DNA of 48,061 nucleotides from a bacterium (GCA_021784555.1 JAJYHY010000012.1:1-48061), one strand, 5' to 3'. Positions 1 through 7,231 are shown, counted from the first letter of the stretch. The notes: generated from the sequence alone by a model not told the origin. Translations and numbers: made by a program.

Positions 1-1
1 T

Positions 2-73
2 TCCGGCTTCTACATCAATCCTACCCCGCCGGAAGTTGCCGCGGAAGTCCTGCGCGGCACTGTTGCCGGTTAA
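2..73 (+). CDS. C-terminal end of an unidentified protein (5' part outside window)
   Basis: One frame stays open from the left edge to a TAA at 71-73 and reads about 23 residues, ending in PEVAAEVLRGTVAG. The codon choice (GCC, GCG, CTG, CGC) is that of the neighbouring genes, so this is probably the tail of a real gene. The fragment is too short to assign a family. Confidence 0.4.
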   Translation, partial: SGFYINPTPPEVAAEVLRGTVAG

Positions 74-201
74 AGCCGCGGAAGGCGTCCTGAGCGGCGC
101 CTTGTCAGGCCGGAACACCCACCGAGCCCGATGCGCTGCGGACGCTACATGAGCACCTGGGCGGTGCGCAGGCTGGGCGAGAATCCCGCCAAAGAAAATC
201 T

Positions 202-228
202 GAGGGAGGAGGTCCCGCAGCGACGTAA
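202..228 (+). promoter_or_regulatory. possible ECF-type promoter copy before the PocR/AraC gene
   Basis: GAGGGAG at 202 is followed 22 bases later by CGTAA at 224, the spacing of the other promoter copies in this island. It lies only 12 bases from the ATG at 240, and its purine-rich -35 could simply be a ribosome binding site, so this is the least certain copy apart from the degenerate ones. Confidence 0.3.
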
Positions 229-239
229 CAAAAGGTGAG

Positions 240-1214
240 ATGATCAACTTGCTGAACATTCCAGCCGCGTTTTCTGAGGACAGCTCCTCCGCCGCCCAGG
301 CCTTGCCTGATGAATCTGCGCAGAACTCAGTTCCAAGTCCTCTGCCGGTCAAGGCACTGGAACAGTCGGATGTCTTTCGGGCATACCAACGTTCCTTCGA
401 GGACCTTACAGGTTTGCCGCTGTCATTGCGGTCAGCCCACTGCTGGCAGCTCGCCCATGGCGGCAGCCCCAATGAGAATAGGTTCTGCGCAATGATGTGC
501 CAGGGGGAGCGGTCCTGTGCCGAGTGTCTGCGAGCGCAAGAGCGGACAAAGGATGGAGTGAACGGCCAGCCCTGCACGCTGAGGTGCCCCTTTGGGCTGG
601 TCGAGACCGCCGTGGGGATAAAGCTGGGCCGGGAGCTGATTGCGTATCTGCACACGGGCCAGGTCTTCTTGGAGCCGCCCGCCGCGCGTCAACCCGATAC
701 CGTGCGCAAGCGCCTCCGGCAATCCAGCCTGCATCTCGACCTTGACGAAGCGGTCCACCTTTACGGCAAGACCCGCGTCGTGGGCCGCCGTCAGTATCAG
801 GCCATGGTGCGGCTGCTCCAGCTTTTCGCCGAGCAACTGGGCTCGCTGGTGAATCAGATGGTGCTGCGGCAAAGTGAGGCCCCCTCCGCTCGAATCGCGC
901 AGGTCAGAGGCTTCATTGAAACGCATTACCGGGAAAAGCTTTCCCTTGAGTCGATGGCCCGGCGGGCTGGGATGAGCCCTTGCCGCTTCTGCCGCGAGTT
1001 CAAGAAGGCGGCTGGAACTCACTTTACCGATTACGTGTCGCGCGTACGGGTGGAACATGCCAAACGCCTCCTGCTCAACCCCAATTACCGTGTCAATGAG
1101 GTCGTCTTTGAGGTTGGCTTCCGCTCCCTGAGCCATTTCGACCGCGTGTTCCAGCGCATCGCCGGGCAGTCCGCCACAGACTGGCGGCGTGTAACCTACG
1201 GAGCCTGGAAATGA
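240..1214 (+). CDS. PocR-domain AraC-family transcriptional regulator
   Basis: The protein has 324 residues. An N-terminal PocR-type ligand-binding domain (about residues 55-165) shows the spaced cysteines of that family (CAMMCQGERSCAEC, then CTLRCPFGL), which suggest a metal or small-ligand pocket. A C-terminal AraC double helix-turn-helix follows (about 220-320, with GMSPCRFCREFKKAAG and VGFRSLSHFDRVFQR). PocR itself controls propanediol/cobalamin genes; PocR-AraC proteins are common in Verrucomicrobiota and their ligands are mostly unknown. The ATG at 240 has a purine-rich region just upstream (AAAGGTGAG). Relics of corrinoid methyltransferase genes lie 3 kb downstream, so a link to C1/corrinoid metabolism is possible but only inferred. 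Domain call is firm; target genes unknown. Confidence 0.85.
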   Translation: MINLLNIPAAFSEDSSSAAQALPDESAQNSVPSPLPVKALEQSDVFRAYQRSFEDLTGLPLSLRSAHCWQLAHGGSPNENRFCAMMCQGERSCAECLRAQERTKDGVNGQPCTLRCPFGLVETAVGIKLGRELIAYLHTGQVFLEPPAARQPDTVRKRLRQSSLHLDLDEAVHLYGKTRVVGRRQYQAMVRLLQLFAEQLGSLVNQMVLRQSEAPSARIAQVRGFIETHYREKLSLESMARRAGMSPCRFCREFKKAAGTHFTDYVSRVRVEHAKRLLLNPNYRVNEVVFEVGFRSLSHFDRVFQRIAGQSATDWRRVTYGAWK

Positions 1215-1317
1215 TGAACCACCCAGCATGCCATTGGATGAGGAGTTGCACAGGCTGGCAGACCATGCGGACGCACAGGCCAATCACGATGTTCAGGCCG
1301 GTCCCGTCCGATGGGGT

Positions 1318-1372
1318 TGGGCGCGAGGGATGGCCTCCGTTTCTCCGATGGCACTGGGCGCGAGGGATGGCC
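1318..1372 (+). repeat. 18-bp direct repeat carrying the -35 motif twice
   Basis: TGGGCGCGAGGGATGGCC occurs at 1318-1335 and again at 1355-1372, 37 bases apart. Only the second copy is followed by CGTAA at the right distance; the first looks like a duplicated -35 half without a -10. Confidence 0.7.
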
Positions 1373-1387
1373 CGCAGCGTGTCGTAA
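1362..1387 (+). promoter_or_regulatory. ECF-type promoter (GAGGGAT / CGTAA)
   Basis: GAGGGAT at 1362-1368 and CGTAA at 1383-1387, start-to-start distance 21, with the GTGT just before the -10 that several other copies share. It lies about 95 bases upstream of the ATG at 1481. Confidence 0.7.
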
Positions 1388-1480
1388 TAACTCTTGATGT
1401 TTGTGAACGCTAAACTGATCTTGCCCGTTAATCCTTCGCCTCTGAGTTCAAATCGGCTTCACCCCGAACTTCACCACTCC

Positions 1481-1738
1481 ATGATAAAGACACTAGACTT
1501 CAATAACCCGATCGTGCGAACCCCCGAAGATCCCTGCCGTCACTGTTGCAACCGGGCCGCCAAAGCCCAGCAACGCCGCTACGAACGGCGCAAGGCAAAG
1601 GAAGACCTCAAGCGTCAGAGTTGGCGGGCGCGCGACGAGGACCCCACGCAGATCACCTGTGGAGCGCATCAACGGCCACAAGCCGATTTTTCAAACCTGA
1701 AACCACCAAACGGAACCTTTTCAACATTGAGACTATGA
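1481..1738 (+). CDS. small Cys-containing basic protein, unknown function
   Basis: The predicted product is 85 residues from the ATG at 1481. I preferred this start to upstream ones because the ECF-type promoter at 1362-1387 would place the transcript start just after 1390. The N-terminal part has a compact Cys/His cluster (DPCRHCCNRAAK) followed by a very basic, helix-prone stretch (QQRRYERRKAKEDLKRQ). No signal peptide is visible. The stop overlaps the next gene's ATG at 1735, a coupling that supports both being real. I do not recognise the family; the cysteines and the surrounding genes make metal binding a guess. Confidence 0.45.
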   Translation: MIKTLDFNNPIVRTPEDPCRHCCNRAAKAQQRRYERRKAKEDLKRQSWRARDEDPTQITCGAHQRPQADFSNLKPPNGTFSTLRL

Positions 1739-2058
1739 AAACTCTGCATGTTCGCAACAAACTCAAATGGCTGGGCCTGCTCTTAGCCGTTGGCCTGGCC
1801 GGCTGCACTTCAATAAAACCCTCCCCCGAGGCCCTGCCTCGAGCGGCCGTGGTCTGTCCGGACTGCCGCACGGTGACGTTGGGGCGCTTTCCTTCAAGCG
1901 ACGTGTCAGGCGGGGCGCTGGCAACCGTCACGAGCCACAAATGCCGTGGCCACTGCCATGGCGTGGTGACTCTCTCCCACGGCCCGAAGGGCTACTACCG
2001 CGAGTGCGCTATTTGCGAACAATCGCGATTCTCATGTCCGTCTGTTCAACGACTTTGA
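1735..2058 (+). CDS. small Cys/His-rich lipoprotein
   Basis: The protein has 107 residues with a clear lipoprotein signal: basic N-terminus, hydrophobic segment WLGLLLAVGLAGC and lipobox LAGC with the acylated Cys at residue 24. The mature part has several Cys/His pairs (VVCPDC, HKCRGHCHG, ECAICEQ), the layout of a zinc-ribbon or metal-binding fold facing the periplasm. The ATG overlaps the stop of the upstream gene, so the two are probably co-transcribed from the promoter near 1362. The related pattern of paired CxxC motifs in the exported protein at 6728-7231 suggests a shared role in metal or redox stress. Specific function unknown. Confidence 0.6.
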   Translation: MKTLHVRNKLKWLGLLLAVGLAGCTSIKPSPEALPRAAVVCPDCRTVTLGRFPSSDVSGGALATVTSHKCRGHCHGVVTLSHGPKGYYRECAICEQSRFSCPSVQRL

Positions 2059-2139
2059 GGCCATGACCGCGCCCGACACTCGCCGCCCGCTGACAGTGCC
2101 GCCCGCCAATTCCACGATGATTGGGGAAGCCTTGAGACG

Positions 2140-2961
2140 ATGATTTCGGCGGCTGATCACCAAACCGATGCGTTGCCGGCGGACAATCCGGCCCCGCCGC
2201 CTGGTCCGGCCAGGCCGGTTCGCCGCCGCCAACCGGCGAATGGTACTGGCCAGGGAGAGGCCTGGCTCCGCCCGCGCAACCTCCTTGGTCGCGAACACGA
2301 CCATTATGACATGGCACGCTTGGCGGACGGAGACGAGCAGGGACTGGACTCACTCATGCGCCGTCATGCCAAAGAGCTCCTGCTCCAACTCCAGCGCATC
2401 GTCCGCAACCGCACCGACGCGGAAGAACTGGTTAATGAGACCTTCATTCGCGTGTTTCGCCACCGGCGGGATTACGACTATCAGCACGCGTTCAGCACCT
2501 GGCTTTACGTCATTGGCTCGCGCCTGGCCATCAGTCTGCTGCGTTGGCGCGCCCGGCGTCCCGAGCACGTCCCCTTGCCCGAAGGCGCGGAGGAGTTGTC
2601 GGGCGCCTCCAACCTCGTGTTGATTGACCCGGCGCTCACGCCAGAAGAGGAAGCTCAAGACGATGAGTGGACGGGCGCCCTGGAGGAAGCTCTGGCGAGG
2701 CTGCCGCAGAAATTGCGCCGCGCCTTGCAGTTGTTCACCCTGGATGGGTGCTCGCAGGCGGAGGCAGCCGCCCGGCTTGGATGCACGGCCAAAGCGGTCG
2801 AGATGCGCGTCTATCAGGGGCGCAAGCGGCTGCGTCAGGAATTGGAGGACGTATTGAACGGAAGGCCCCCTCAGAAGCATCCGAGGGGTCGTCCACGAGG
2901 CGGGAGTTCCGCTCAGCGCGCGTGTGTCGCCGCGCGAGGGGTCGTGCCTCGGGTGTCGTAA
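2140..2961 (+). CDS. ECF-subfamily RNA polymerase sigma factor
   Basis: The reading frame gives 273 residues. Region sigma-2 is clear (about residues 65-130: EELVNETFIRVFRHR, FSTWLYVIGSRLA), as is region sigma-4 (about 180-240: LPQKLRRALQLFTLDG, then the helix-turn-helix with AKAVEMRVYQGRKRLRQEL). Length to the end of sigma-4 is typical, but there is an extra N-terminal stretch of about 55 residues; an internal Met at 2311 (MARLADGDEQ) is an alternative start. A low-complexity basic tail of about 35 residues follows sigma-4. The stop TAA is embedded in the -10 element of the promoter at 2936-2961, so the tail may be coding that has run into a promoter cassette. No anti-sigma gene is adjacent. 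It is one of two candidate drivers of the GAGGGAT/CGTAA promoters. Confidence 0.9.
   Translation: MISAADHQTDALPADNPAPPPGPARPVRRRQPANGTGQGEAWLRPRNLLGREHDHYDMARLADGDEQGLDSLMRRHAKELLLQLQRIVRNRTDAEELVNETFIRVFRHRRDYDYQHAFSTWLYVIGSRLAISLLRWRARRPEHVPLPEGAEELSGASNLVLIDPALTPEEEAQDDEWTGALEEALARLPQKLRRALQLFTLDGCSQAEAAARLGCTAKAVEMRVYQGRKRLRQELEDVLNGRPPQKHPRGRPRGGSSAQRACVAARGVVPRVS
2936..2961 (+). promoter_or_regulatory. ECF-type promoter overlapping the sigma-factor stop codon
   Basis: GAGGGGT at 2936-2942 and CGTAA at 2957-2961, start-to-start distance 21, with GTGT before the -10. The TAA of the -10 is the stop codon of the sigma gene. The ATG at 2974 lies 13 bases on, so a transcript would have a very short leader. 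Confidence 0.6.
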
Positions 2962-2973
2962 CAGTGAGTGGCG

Positions 2974-3210
2974 ATGAAAGCAACTGAGGACACCAACGCC
3001 ACGGCTCACGAGGTCGCCATCGCCGGCTCATTCAATCGATGGGACTCGGAAAGCACCCGAATGGTCCACGTGGGCCGTGGCCGTTGGTTGCGCGTCGTCT
3101 TTGTCGCGCCGCGCCGGTTCGAATACCGGTTGATTGTGGACGGGTGTTGCACGGCGGACCACCCGGCGACAAGACCTGTGCGCTACCCGTCTGCAAGCCG
3201 CAGGCACTGA
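2974..3210 (+). CDS. short glycogen-binding (CBM48/AMPK-beta-like) domain protein, probably truncated
   Basis: The product is 78 residues. Residues 14-58 match the early-set glycogen-binding fold: VAIAGSFNRWD, then GRGRWLRVVFVAPRRFEYRLIVDG. In this family the strand ending in VDG is normally followed by a Trp, then DP and an N-P-F-G segment; here the sequence changes to an Arg/Pro-rich tail and stops. That suggests a frameshift or deletion near 3150. A GTG at 2968 is an alternative start. Domains of this kind are often found alone in Verrucomicrobiota and near sigma factors, but a carbohydrate role here is unproven. Confidence 0.55.
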   Translation: MKATEDTNATAHEVAIAGSFNRWDSESTRMVHVGRGRWLRVVFVAPRRFEYRLIVDGCCTADHPATRPVRYPSASRRH

Positions 3211-3313
3211 AATCCGATCGAGTGCCACGATGCCAGCGCGCCCGCCACCCCTGTCAGAACGACGCAAAGAAAATAGACTTGACACTGGCCGAAAAGTGGC
3301 TAAGCCCAGTGGC

Positions 3314-3628
3314 ATGACTCCTTTCAACAGACTGGCGATTCAGAACCCGGACGAACTGCTTTTCGGCGTGTCGCCGCGGCCGCTCACCACCCGGAGCGGC
3401 ATGACCATCGGCGGAGGCATCGTCTATCCGGAACTCAATTTCACTTTACCAGCGATGTTGGTGAACGAAGCCACGCTGCCGGAGGTGCGCCAACACTATC
3501 TGAGGCCCTGGTTGAATCGAATTCAGGAGGCGGTCGAGGGGCTCCCTGGCGATGAAAACCAGTTCATTAGCGACATGATGGCCAGGCTGGACACCACCAA
3601 GTTTGTCCCGGCGGACTACGGGCTTTGA
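3314..3628 (+). pseudogene. MtaB-type methanol:corrinoid methyltransferase, internally deleted remnant
   Basis: The frame encodes 104 residues against about 460 for full MtaB. Residues 1-62 match the MtaB N-terminus (NPDELLFGVS, TIGGGIVYPELNFTLP) and residues 65-104 match its extreme C-terminus (an acidic helix, then the ending with ADYGL, compare PENYGF in Methanosarcina MtaB). The whole central TIM barrel and zinc site are missing and the two ends are joined in frame near 3507, so it cannot be catalytic. A second copy of the C-terminal part is at 6426-6626. The TGA stop overlaps the -35 of the next promoter. Confidence 0.75.
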
Positions 3629-3653
3629 GGGATCCGGCATGGCCATGACGTAA
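3627..3653 (+). promoter_or_regulatory. ECF-type promoter with GC-rich leader hairpin
   Basis: GAGGGAT at 3627-3633 and CGTAA at 3649-3653, start-to-start distance 22. A short stem GGCGG/CCGCC lies at 3665-3681 in the leader, and an A-rich stretch runs to the ATG at 3723. The block from about 3510 to the ATG is duplicated at 6505-6730. Confidence 0.75.
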
Positions 3654-3722
3654 CAAACAACAAGGGCGGAACAATCCCGCCGAGTCGAAACCTGAACGTC
3701 AAAATGCAAAATCGAAAAGCTT

Positions 3723-4529
3723 ATGAACGCATCCAATCCGATTCACAATCATAGATTCAGCCGGCTTTCCACCTTGAGCCTGGCGGCCGCGCTGATCGTC
3801 ACCATGACCTCTGGCAGCCAAGTCCTGGCTCAACATGCCCGGTCGGCCCATCCGCACGCCGCAGTCTCCCCGCCAGCGCGCTCTCAACTGAGCGGTGCGG
3901 CGGACCGCACGGCGACGCCGTCGGTCCGCAACCCACGTGTCAAAACCGGCGGCGCGGTCACCCTGGACGAGGGGCACCGCGCATGGAACCACGTAGCCCT
4001 CCAAAAGAGATACCAGCACTTCTCGGTTTACCGCTCCGCCAGCGGCAGGACGTTCTACGTCGTTACCAAGCCCGACCCCGCACTCACGATGACGCGGGAC
4101 GTACTGAAGATGGTCAAAGACAAGGTTCCGCCGGAGATCATTTTGGCCTTTATTCACAAGTCACCCGCTGGTTACCGGCTCAGCGCGCAAGAAATTGTCT
4201 CCCTGGCGCGCCAGGGAGTGCGGCAGAACATCATCACCGCCTTGCTCGAGGGCGGGGACCCACTGCGGGCAAAGAATCAACCAGCCCAGGTCGGCCAATC
4301 GGCTTCGACTCTTCCACCCAACCGTGTCACGTCCCAAACACCGGCTCCGGCTGTCCCCCGCGTTGCCACGCCAGCCTTTGGTTATCCCTATCCGGCCGCC
4401 AGCATGCTGGCGTATGATGGCTGGTACTCGCCCGGCTTGCAGTTCACCAGCTACAACAATTCCTATCGAAGCTACATAGGCGGCCGTCCGTCCTATTCGT
4501 ACACAACCGCCACCTTGGTTCCTTACTAG
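3723..4529 (+). CDS. exported protein of unknown function with a duplicated helical motif
   Basis: The protein has 268 residues with an N-terminal signal peptide (hydrophobic LSLAAALIVTMTSG, cleavage likely after VLAQ). A Pro/Ala-rich linker precedes a region (about residues 120-185) made of two similar helical units, DVLKMVKDKVPPEIILAFI and a second with EIVSLARQGVRQNIITALL. Such 'D-V-x-x-M/L-x-x-x-G-V-x-x-x-I-I' pairs recur in exported proteins of this phylum, but I know of no assigned function. The C-terminal third is rich in Tyr, Ser and Pro (YPYPAAS, YSYTTATLVPY), like a surface or matrix tail. It is preceded by the promoter at 3627-3653, which places it in the proposed ECF regulon. Confidence 0.7.
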   Translation: MNASNPIHNHRFSRLSTLSLAAALIVTMTSGSQVLAQHARSAHPHAAVSPPARSQLSGAADRTATPSVRNPRVKTGGAVTLDEGHRAWNHVALQKRYQHFSVYRSASGRTFYVVTKPDPALTMTRDVLKMVKDKVPPEIILAFIHKSPAGYRLSAQEIVSLARQGVRQNIITALLEGGDPLRAKNQPAQVGQSASTLPPNRVTSQTPAPAVPRVATPAFGYPYPAASMLAYDGWYSPGLQFTSYNNSYRSYIGGRPSYSYTTATLVPY

Positions 4530-4556
4530 CCGCCACGGTGAATGCCACGCTGCCGC

Positions 4557-4632
4557 CGCGAAAGAACGCGGAGAACGCGAAGAAACGCCCTGCTTGCCAG
4601 AATCTTTGCGCTCTTTGTAGTCTTTCGTGGCT
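4557..4632 (+). repeat. imperfect palindrome of the CTTTGCG/CGAAAGAACGC intergenic type
   Basis: The left arm CGCGAAAGAACGCGGAGAAC and the right arm ending TCTTTCGTGG are imperfect inverted complements around a short centre. Purine-rich arms of this sort are seen as dispersed intergenic repeats in several high-GC genomes. The rest of 4530-4800 shows no supported gene. Confidence 0.45.
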
Positions 4633-4933
4633 AAATCCGATAGCGGCTCTTACTTGCCTTGCCCCGGCTTTGTCATGTCCAGACCGAGAATTGGGCGCGC
4701 CACGCCGCGGGTTCCGCTTCCTTGAGCCCACCCCAGCTCGAGCACCGAGGCGCTGGCGCGCCCCTTCATTTCCAAAGGAATCGTGAATCCCCAAGCCCAA
4801 CCGACACCATGAAATCCATAAAACCATCGACAGAAGCCCTGGCGCCAGGCGCCGACGCGGCCGGCGCGCCGCCAGCAGCCTGCCGCAACCCTCCGACTGC
4901 GCGGCCCCGCTATGCGCCGACCCGGCGTGAAAT

Positions 4934-5443
4934 ATGCCTGCTAACCTTTCTTCGCAAGATCTCTCAGGCAATCCGATCCGCCTTTCCTCCTTTCGCGGCA
5001 AGCCGGTGCTCCTGACCTTCTGGTCCACCGCCAGGACCAACACGTTTCCTTTCCTATCCAGCCTCAATGAAGTCCAGCGCGACGGTGGCAATCGCTTTGT
5101 CATCCTCGGCATCTCCCTCGATGGCACGCGGCTGGGAGTCGATGAGGAACATGAGCATGCTGCTCATTCCGACGGAGAAGCGCATGCCGCACGCATTGAA
5201 TACTCTCAAATTCGCAGCCGGGTCGAGAGCTTCGTGCAAGAGAGGAAACTCCGCTATCCCGTGTTGATCGATCCGACAGGCGACATCGGATATCGATACG
5301 CCGCCTTGGACCTGCCAGCCAACATCATCATCGACCCCTCTGGCACCGTGTGCCGGCGCTTCATCGGCCTTCGTTCACCCCAAGCCATTGAGGCGATGCT
5401 GGCCGCGGCTGAAAGAGACGCCTCCCGCAAGCGGGCCCGCTAA
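4934..5443 (+). CDS. thioredoxin-fold (redoxin/TlpA-like) protein lacking the CxxC site
   Basis: The product is 169 residues. It has the TlpA/AhpC-type layout: DLSGNPIRLSSFRGKPVLLTFW, then the position where WCxxC is expected, the second strand FVILGISLDG, and the cis-proline strand LPANIIIDPSGTV. Where the redox cysteines should be, the sequence reads STARTNTFPF, so the protein has no CxxC and cannot do ordinary disulfide exchange. No signal peptide is present at this start. An ATG at 4809 opens a different frame (MKSIKPSTEALAPG), so a frameshift may have separated an N-terminal part. A second Cys-less redoxin domain closes the protein at 7415-8905. Fold call firm; activity unknown. Confidence 0.65.
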   Translation: MPANLSSQDLSGNPIRLSSFRGKPVLLTFWSTARTNTFPFLSSLNEVQRDGGNRFVILGISLDGTRLGVDEEHEHAAHSDGEAHAARIEYSQIRSRVESFVQERKLRYPVLIDPTGDIGYRYAALDLPANIIIDPSGTVCRRFIGLRSPQAIEAMLAAAERDASRKRAR

Positions 5444-5479
5444 TGAGGAGTAATGGCCACTCTTGGGCAAAAAAGGGGC

Positions 5480-5506
5480 AAGGGCTTCATACCCCAAGAA
5501 ACGTAG
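5480..5506 (+). promoter_or_regulatory. degenerate ECF-type promoter before a truncated gene
   Basis: AAGGGCT at 5480 and CGTAG at 5502, distance 22, followed by a GGCGGGA/TCTCGCC hairpin at 5517-5533 and a leader very like that of the gene at 6728. The weaker match fits decay upstream of a damaged gene. Confidence 0.45.
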
Positions 5507-5577
5507 CACATAGCGTGGCGGGACGATCTCGCCAAATGCAGGAACCAGATGAACCGGAATGCAGAGTCAACAAGCGT

Positions 5578-5798
5578 ATGAGATGGGGCGCACGACGAAG
5601 CTCGTGGCGGAGCACCTCTGCACCGGTTGCGGCGCCGACTGGAGCGTGATCGGAACGGGAAAAGGAAAACACGTGGTCGCCACCCACACCTGCGGCAACT
5701 GCGGTCCCGCGAATCTAGCGATCTGCGCCGCCAAAGGTTCCGGGACGGCTGCCACCAAAGGCATGGCCCGGACTCTTGAAGAGGCGCCGCTCAAATAG
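5578..5798 (+). pseudogene. internally deleted copy of the zinc-ribbon exported protein (paralogue of 6728-7231)
   Basis: The leader and ATG at 5578 correspond to those of the intact gene at 6728, but the next codons jump straight to the Cys-rich half. The signal peptide, the ASPR motif and the first CxxC are lost. From that ATG the frame is wrong; an ATG at 5583 is in the right frame and would give 71 residues (KLVAEHLCTGCGADWSV to the end EEAPLK). Without a signal peptide it would stay in the cytoplasm. Two CxxC motifs (CTGC, CGNC) remain. I read it as a deletion derivative. Confidence 0.7.
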
Positions 5799-5803
5799 CG
5801 GCG
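5785..5803 (+). repeat. hairpin spanning the stop codon
   Basis: CGCCGCT and AGCGGCG form a perfect 7-bp stem around the loop CAAAT; the TAG stop is inside the structure. The identical hairpin recurs at 7218-7236 and 9090-9108. There is no T-tract, so it is not a classical terminator. Confidence 0.6.
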
Positions 5804-5847
5804 GTTGGCGCGGCAAGGGGCGGTGAAATTGCGGCAAAAGAGGTGGC

Positions 5848-5873
5848 GAGGGATTAGCCTGCGCGCGACGTAA
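5848..5873 (+). promoter_or_regulatory. ECF-type promoter
   Basis: GAGGGAT at 5848-5854 and CGTAA at 5869-5873, start-to-start distance 21. The region from the hairpin at 5785 through this promoter to the ATG at 5950 is a diverged duplicate of 9090-9263. Confidence 0.8.
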
Positions 5874-5885
5874 CACTAAGAAGCA

Positions 5886-5906
5886 GGCGGCGCGAACTTC
5901 GCCGCC
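5886..5906 (+). promoter_or_regulatory. 5' leader hairpin
   Basis: GGCGGCG and CGCCGCC form a perfect 7-bp stem about 10 bases after the expected transcript start of the promoter at 5848-5873. Similar GC-rich stems occupy the same place after the promoters at 3627, 6625, 9155 and 18749. Confidence 0.5.
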
Positions 5907-5949
5907 AAAACATAACGAAGACAAAACGATTAAAGAACCGTAGTTACAC

Positions 5950-6411
5950 ATGAAAACAACAAGAACCGTATTCATCGGAGCAATCGCGGCCGCCGCACTG
6001 ACGGCCCTCCCAATGGCCAGAGGGCAAGTTTTTTCGTTGTCGGACCTGTCAAATCGCGCAATCGCCGCCAGCCCGCGCGCTCTGGAACAATTTCCCTGGC
6101 TCGCGCGGCGGGCAACAGCCCCTGCGCGGACCGCCTCACACGGTGAGAACCTTCTCGCCATGATCCGAAAGAACAAAGCGCTCGCCGCCAGCCCGCGCGT
6201 CCTCGAACAGTTCCCGGTGCTGGCTCGCGCCCAACTGGTGCAGCCGGCGGCGGCTTCGCAGGCGGTCACCCTCAAGAGCCCTCTCAGCGAGGTCCTCAAG
6301 AACCGGGCATTGGCGGCGAGCCCCCGCGTCTTGGAGCAGTTCCCGGAGCTGGCGCGGCGCGGGGCGCTCCAGGCCGCCGAGCGCCATTTTGAAGTCGCCC
6401 CGCTGAAGTGA
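5950..6411 (+). CDS. small exported ASPR-repeat protein with APLK C-terminus
   Basis: The protein has 153 residues: a signal peptide (AAIAAAALTALPMARGQ), then three copies of a 20-residue unit, NRAIAASPRALEQFPWLARR, and close variants at about residues 73-92 and 118-137. The core AASPRxLEQFP is almost invariant; spacers between units differ. The chain ends in VAPLK. The same ASPR core and APLK end occur in the proteins at 6728-7231 and 18834-19241, although the rest differs, so this looks like a family held together by short motifs. No cysteines. The gene has its own promoter at 5848-5873. I do not recognise a described family; export is supported, function is unknown. Confidence 0.75.
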   Translation: MKTTRTVFIGAIAAAALTALPMARGQVFSLSDLSNRAIAASPRALEQFPWLARRATAPARTASHGENLLAMIRKNKALAASPRVLEQFPVLARAQLVQPAAASQAVTLKSPLSEVLKNRALAASPRVLEQFPELARRGALQAAERHFEVAPLK

Positions 6412-6425
6412 GGGCTCCTGGGGAG

Positions 6426-6626
6426 GCCGCGGCGCTGACCGCAGTGAACCTCATACGCGAGGGCCATGAATCGGCCGCGCTCGAGATTCCCGCGCGGGAA
6501 GTCCACTGGTTGAACCGCATTCAAGAGGCGGTGGAGACGCGTGCTTCCGATGAGAATCAGTTCCTGGCCGACATGATGGCGAGGCTGGACACCACCACAT
6601 TCGTCGCCGCGGACTACGGGCTTTGA
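6426..6626 (+). pseudogene. C-terminal remnant of a second MtaB-type methyltransferase
   Basis: About 65 residues match the end of MtaB: a helix with LIREGHESAALEIPAREVHW, the acidic segment around DENQFLADMMARLD and the terminal ADYGL. It keeps about 25 residues more of the C-terminus than the copy at 3314-3628, so it is not simply derived from that deleted form. An ATG at 6408 opens the frame, but no N-terminal part of the enzyme is present. The TGA at 6624-6626 overlaps the -35 of the following promoter, just as in the first copy. Confidence 0.7.
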
Positions 6627-6651
6627 GGGATCCGGCATGGCCGAGACGTAA
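6625..6651 (+). promoter_or_regulatory. ECF-type promoter with GC-rich leader
   Basis: GAGGGAT at 6625-6631 and CGTAA at 6647-6651, start-to-start distance 22. The sequence through the leader is nearly the same as 3627-3722, including a short GC stem near 6663-6680. Confidence 0.75.
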
Positions 6652-6727
6652 CAAACAACGAGGGCGAGGCGATCCCGCCAGCCAAGTAGAAGAACCAAAT
6701 GAAGCAAAATGCAGAATCAATAAGCAT

Positions 6728-7231
6728 ATGAAAACGTGGAATTATGGTCGCAAACCCGGCCGGCTCTCCGGTTTCATTTCCGCGGCAATTGTCATCGCCG
6801 TTCTCGCCGTTGTCAGCCAGGCCAGCGCCCAATATAGACCCACGGGTAATGATGGCATCACCGCCTCGCCCAGGTTGCGCCTCCGCTTGGACGAGGCTAA
6901 AGGCACTTTGACCGCGCCAAAGGCCACTGCCTCGGTGATGCCCTGCCCAAAGTGCAAGGATGAGTGGGTCGCCCACGTGAACACCGAACCTAAGGGCATC
7001 GGTGCCAGAACCCTCATGGGCCACAGGGCGAAGCTCGTGGTCGAGCACCTCTGCACCGGTTGCGGCGCCGACTGGAGTGTGGTGGGAACAGGAAAGGGAA
7101 AGCACGCGGTCGCCATACACACGTGCAGCAACTGCGGTTCGGCGAACCTGGCGTGCTGCGCCGCCAAGGATTCCGGGATGGTCGCCACCAGAGGCATGGC
7201 CAGAACTTTTCAGGAGGCGCCGCTCAAATAG
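6728..7231 (+). CDS. exported ASPR-motif protein with three CxxC pairs and APLK C-terminus
   Basis: The product is 167 residues. It has a signal peptide (FISAAIVIAVLAVVSQASA), one copy of the ASPR motif directly after cleavage (GNDGITASPRLRLRLDEA), and a Cys-rich domain with CPKC, CTGC and CSNC, spaced like a zinc ribbon or rubredoxin-type knuckle. A further Cys pair (ACCAAK) follows, then the end QEAPLK. It is the only intact member of a group that also has a truncated copy at 5578-5798 and a tail fragment at 9018-9103. The ATG at 6728 lies 80 bases after the ECF-type promoter. The paired CxxC motifs and the nearby efflux system suggest periplasmic metal binding, but this is inferred. Confidence 0.75.
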   Translation: MKTWNYGRKPGRLSGFISAAIVIAVLAVVSQASAQYRPTGNDGITASPRLRLRLDEAKGTLTAPKATASVMPCPKCKDEWVAHVNTEPKGIGARTLMGHRAKLVVEHLCTGCGADWSVVGTGKGKHAVAIHTCSNCGSANLACCAAKDSGMVATRGMARTFQEAPLK

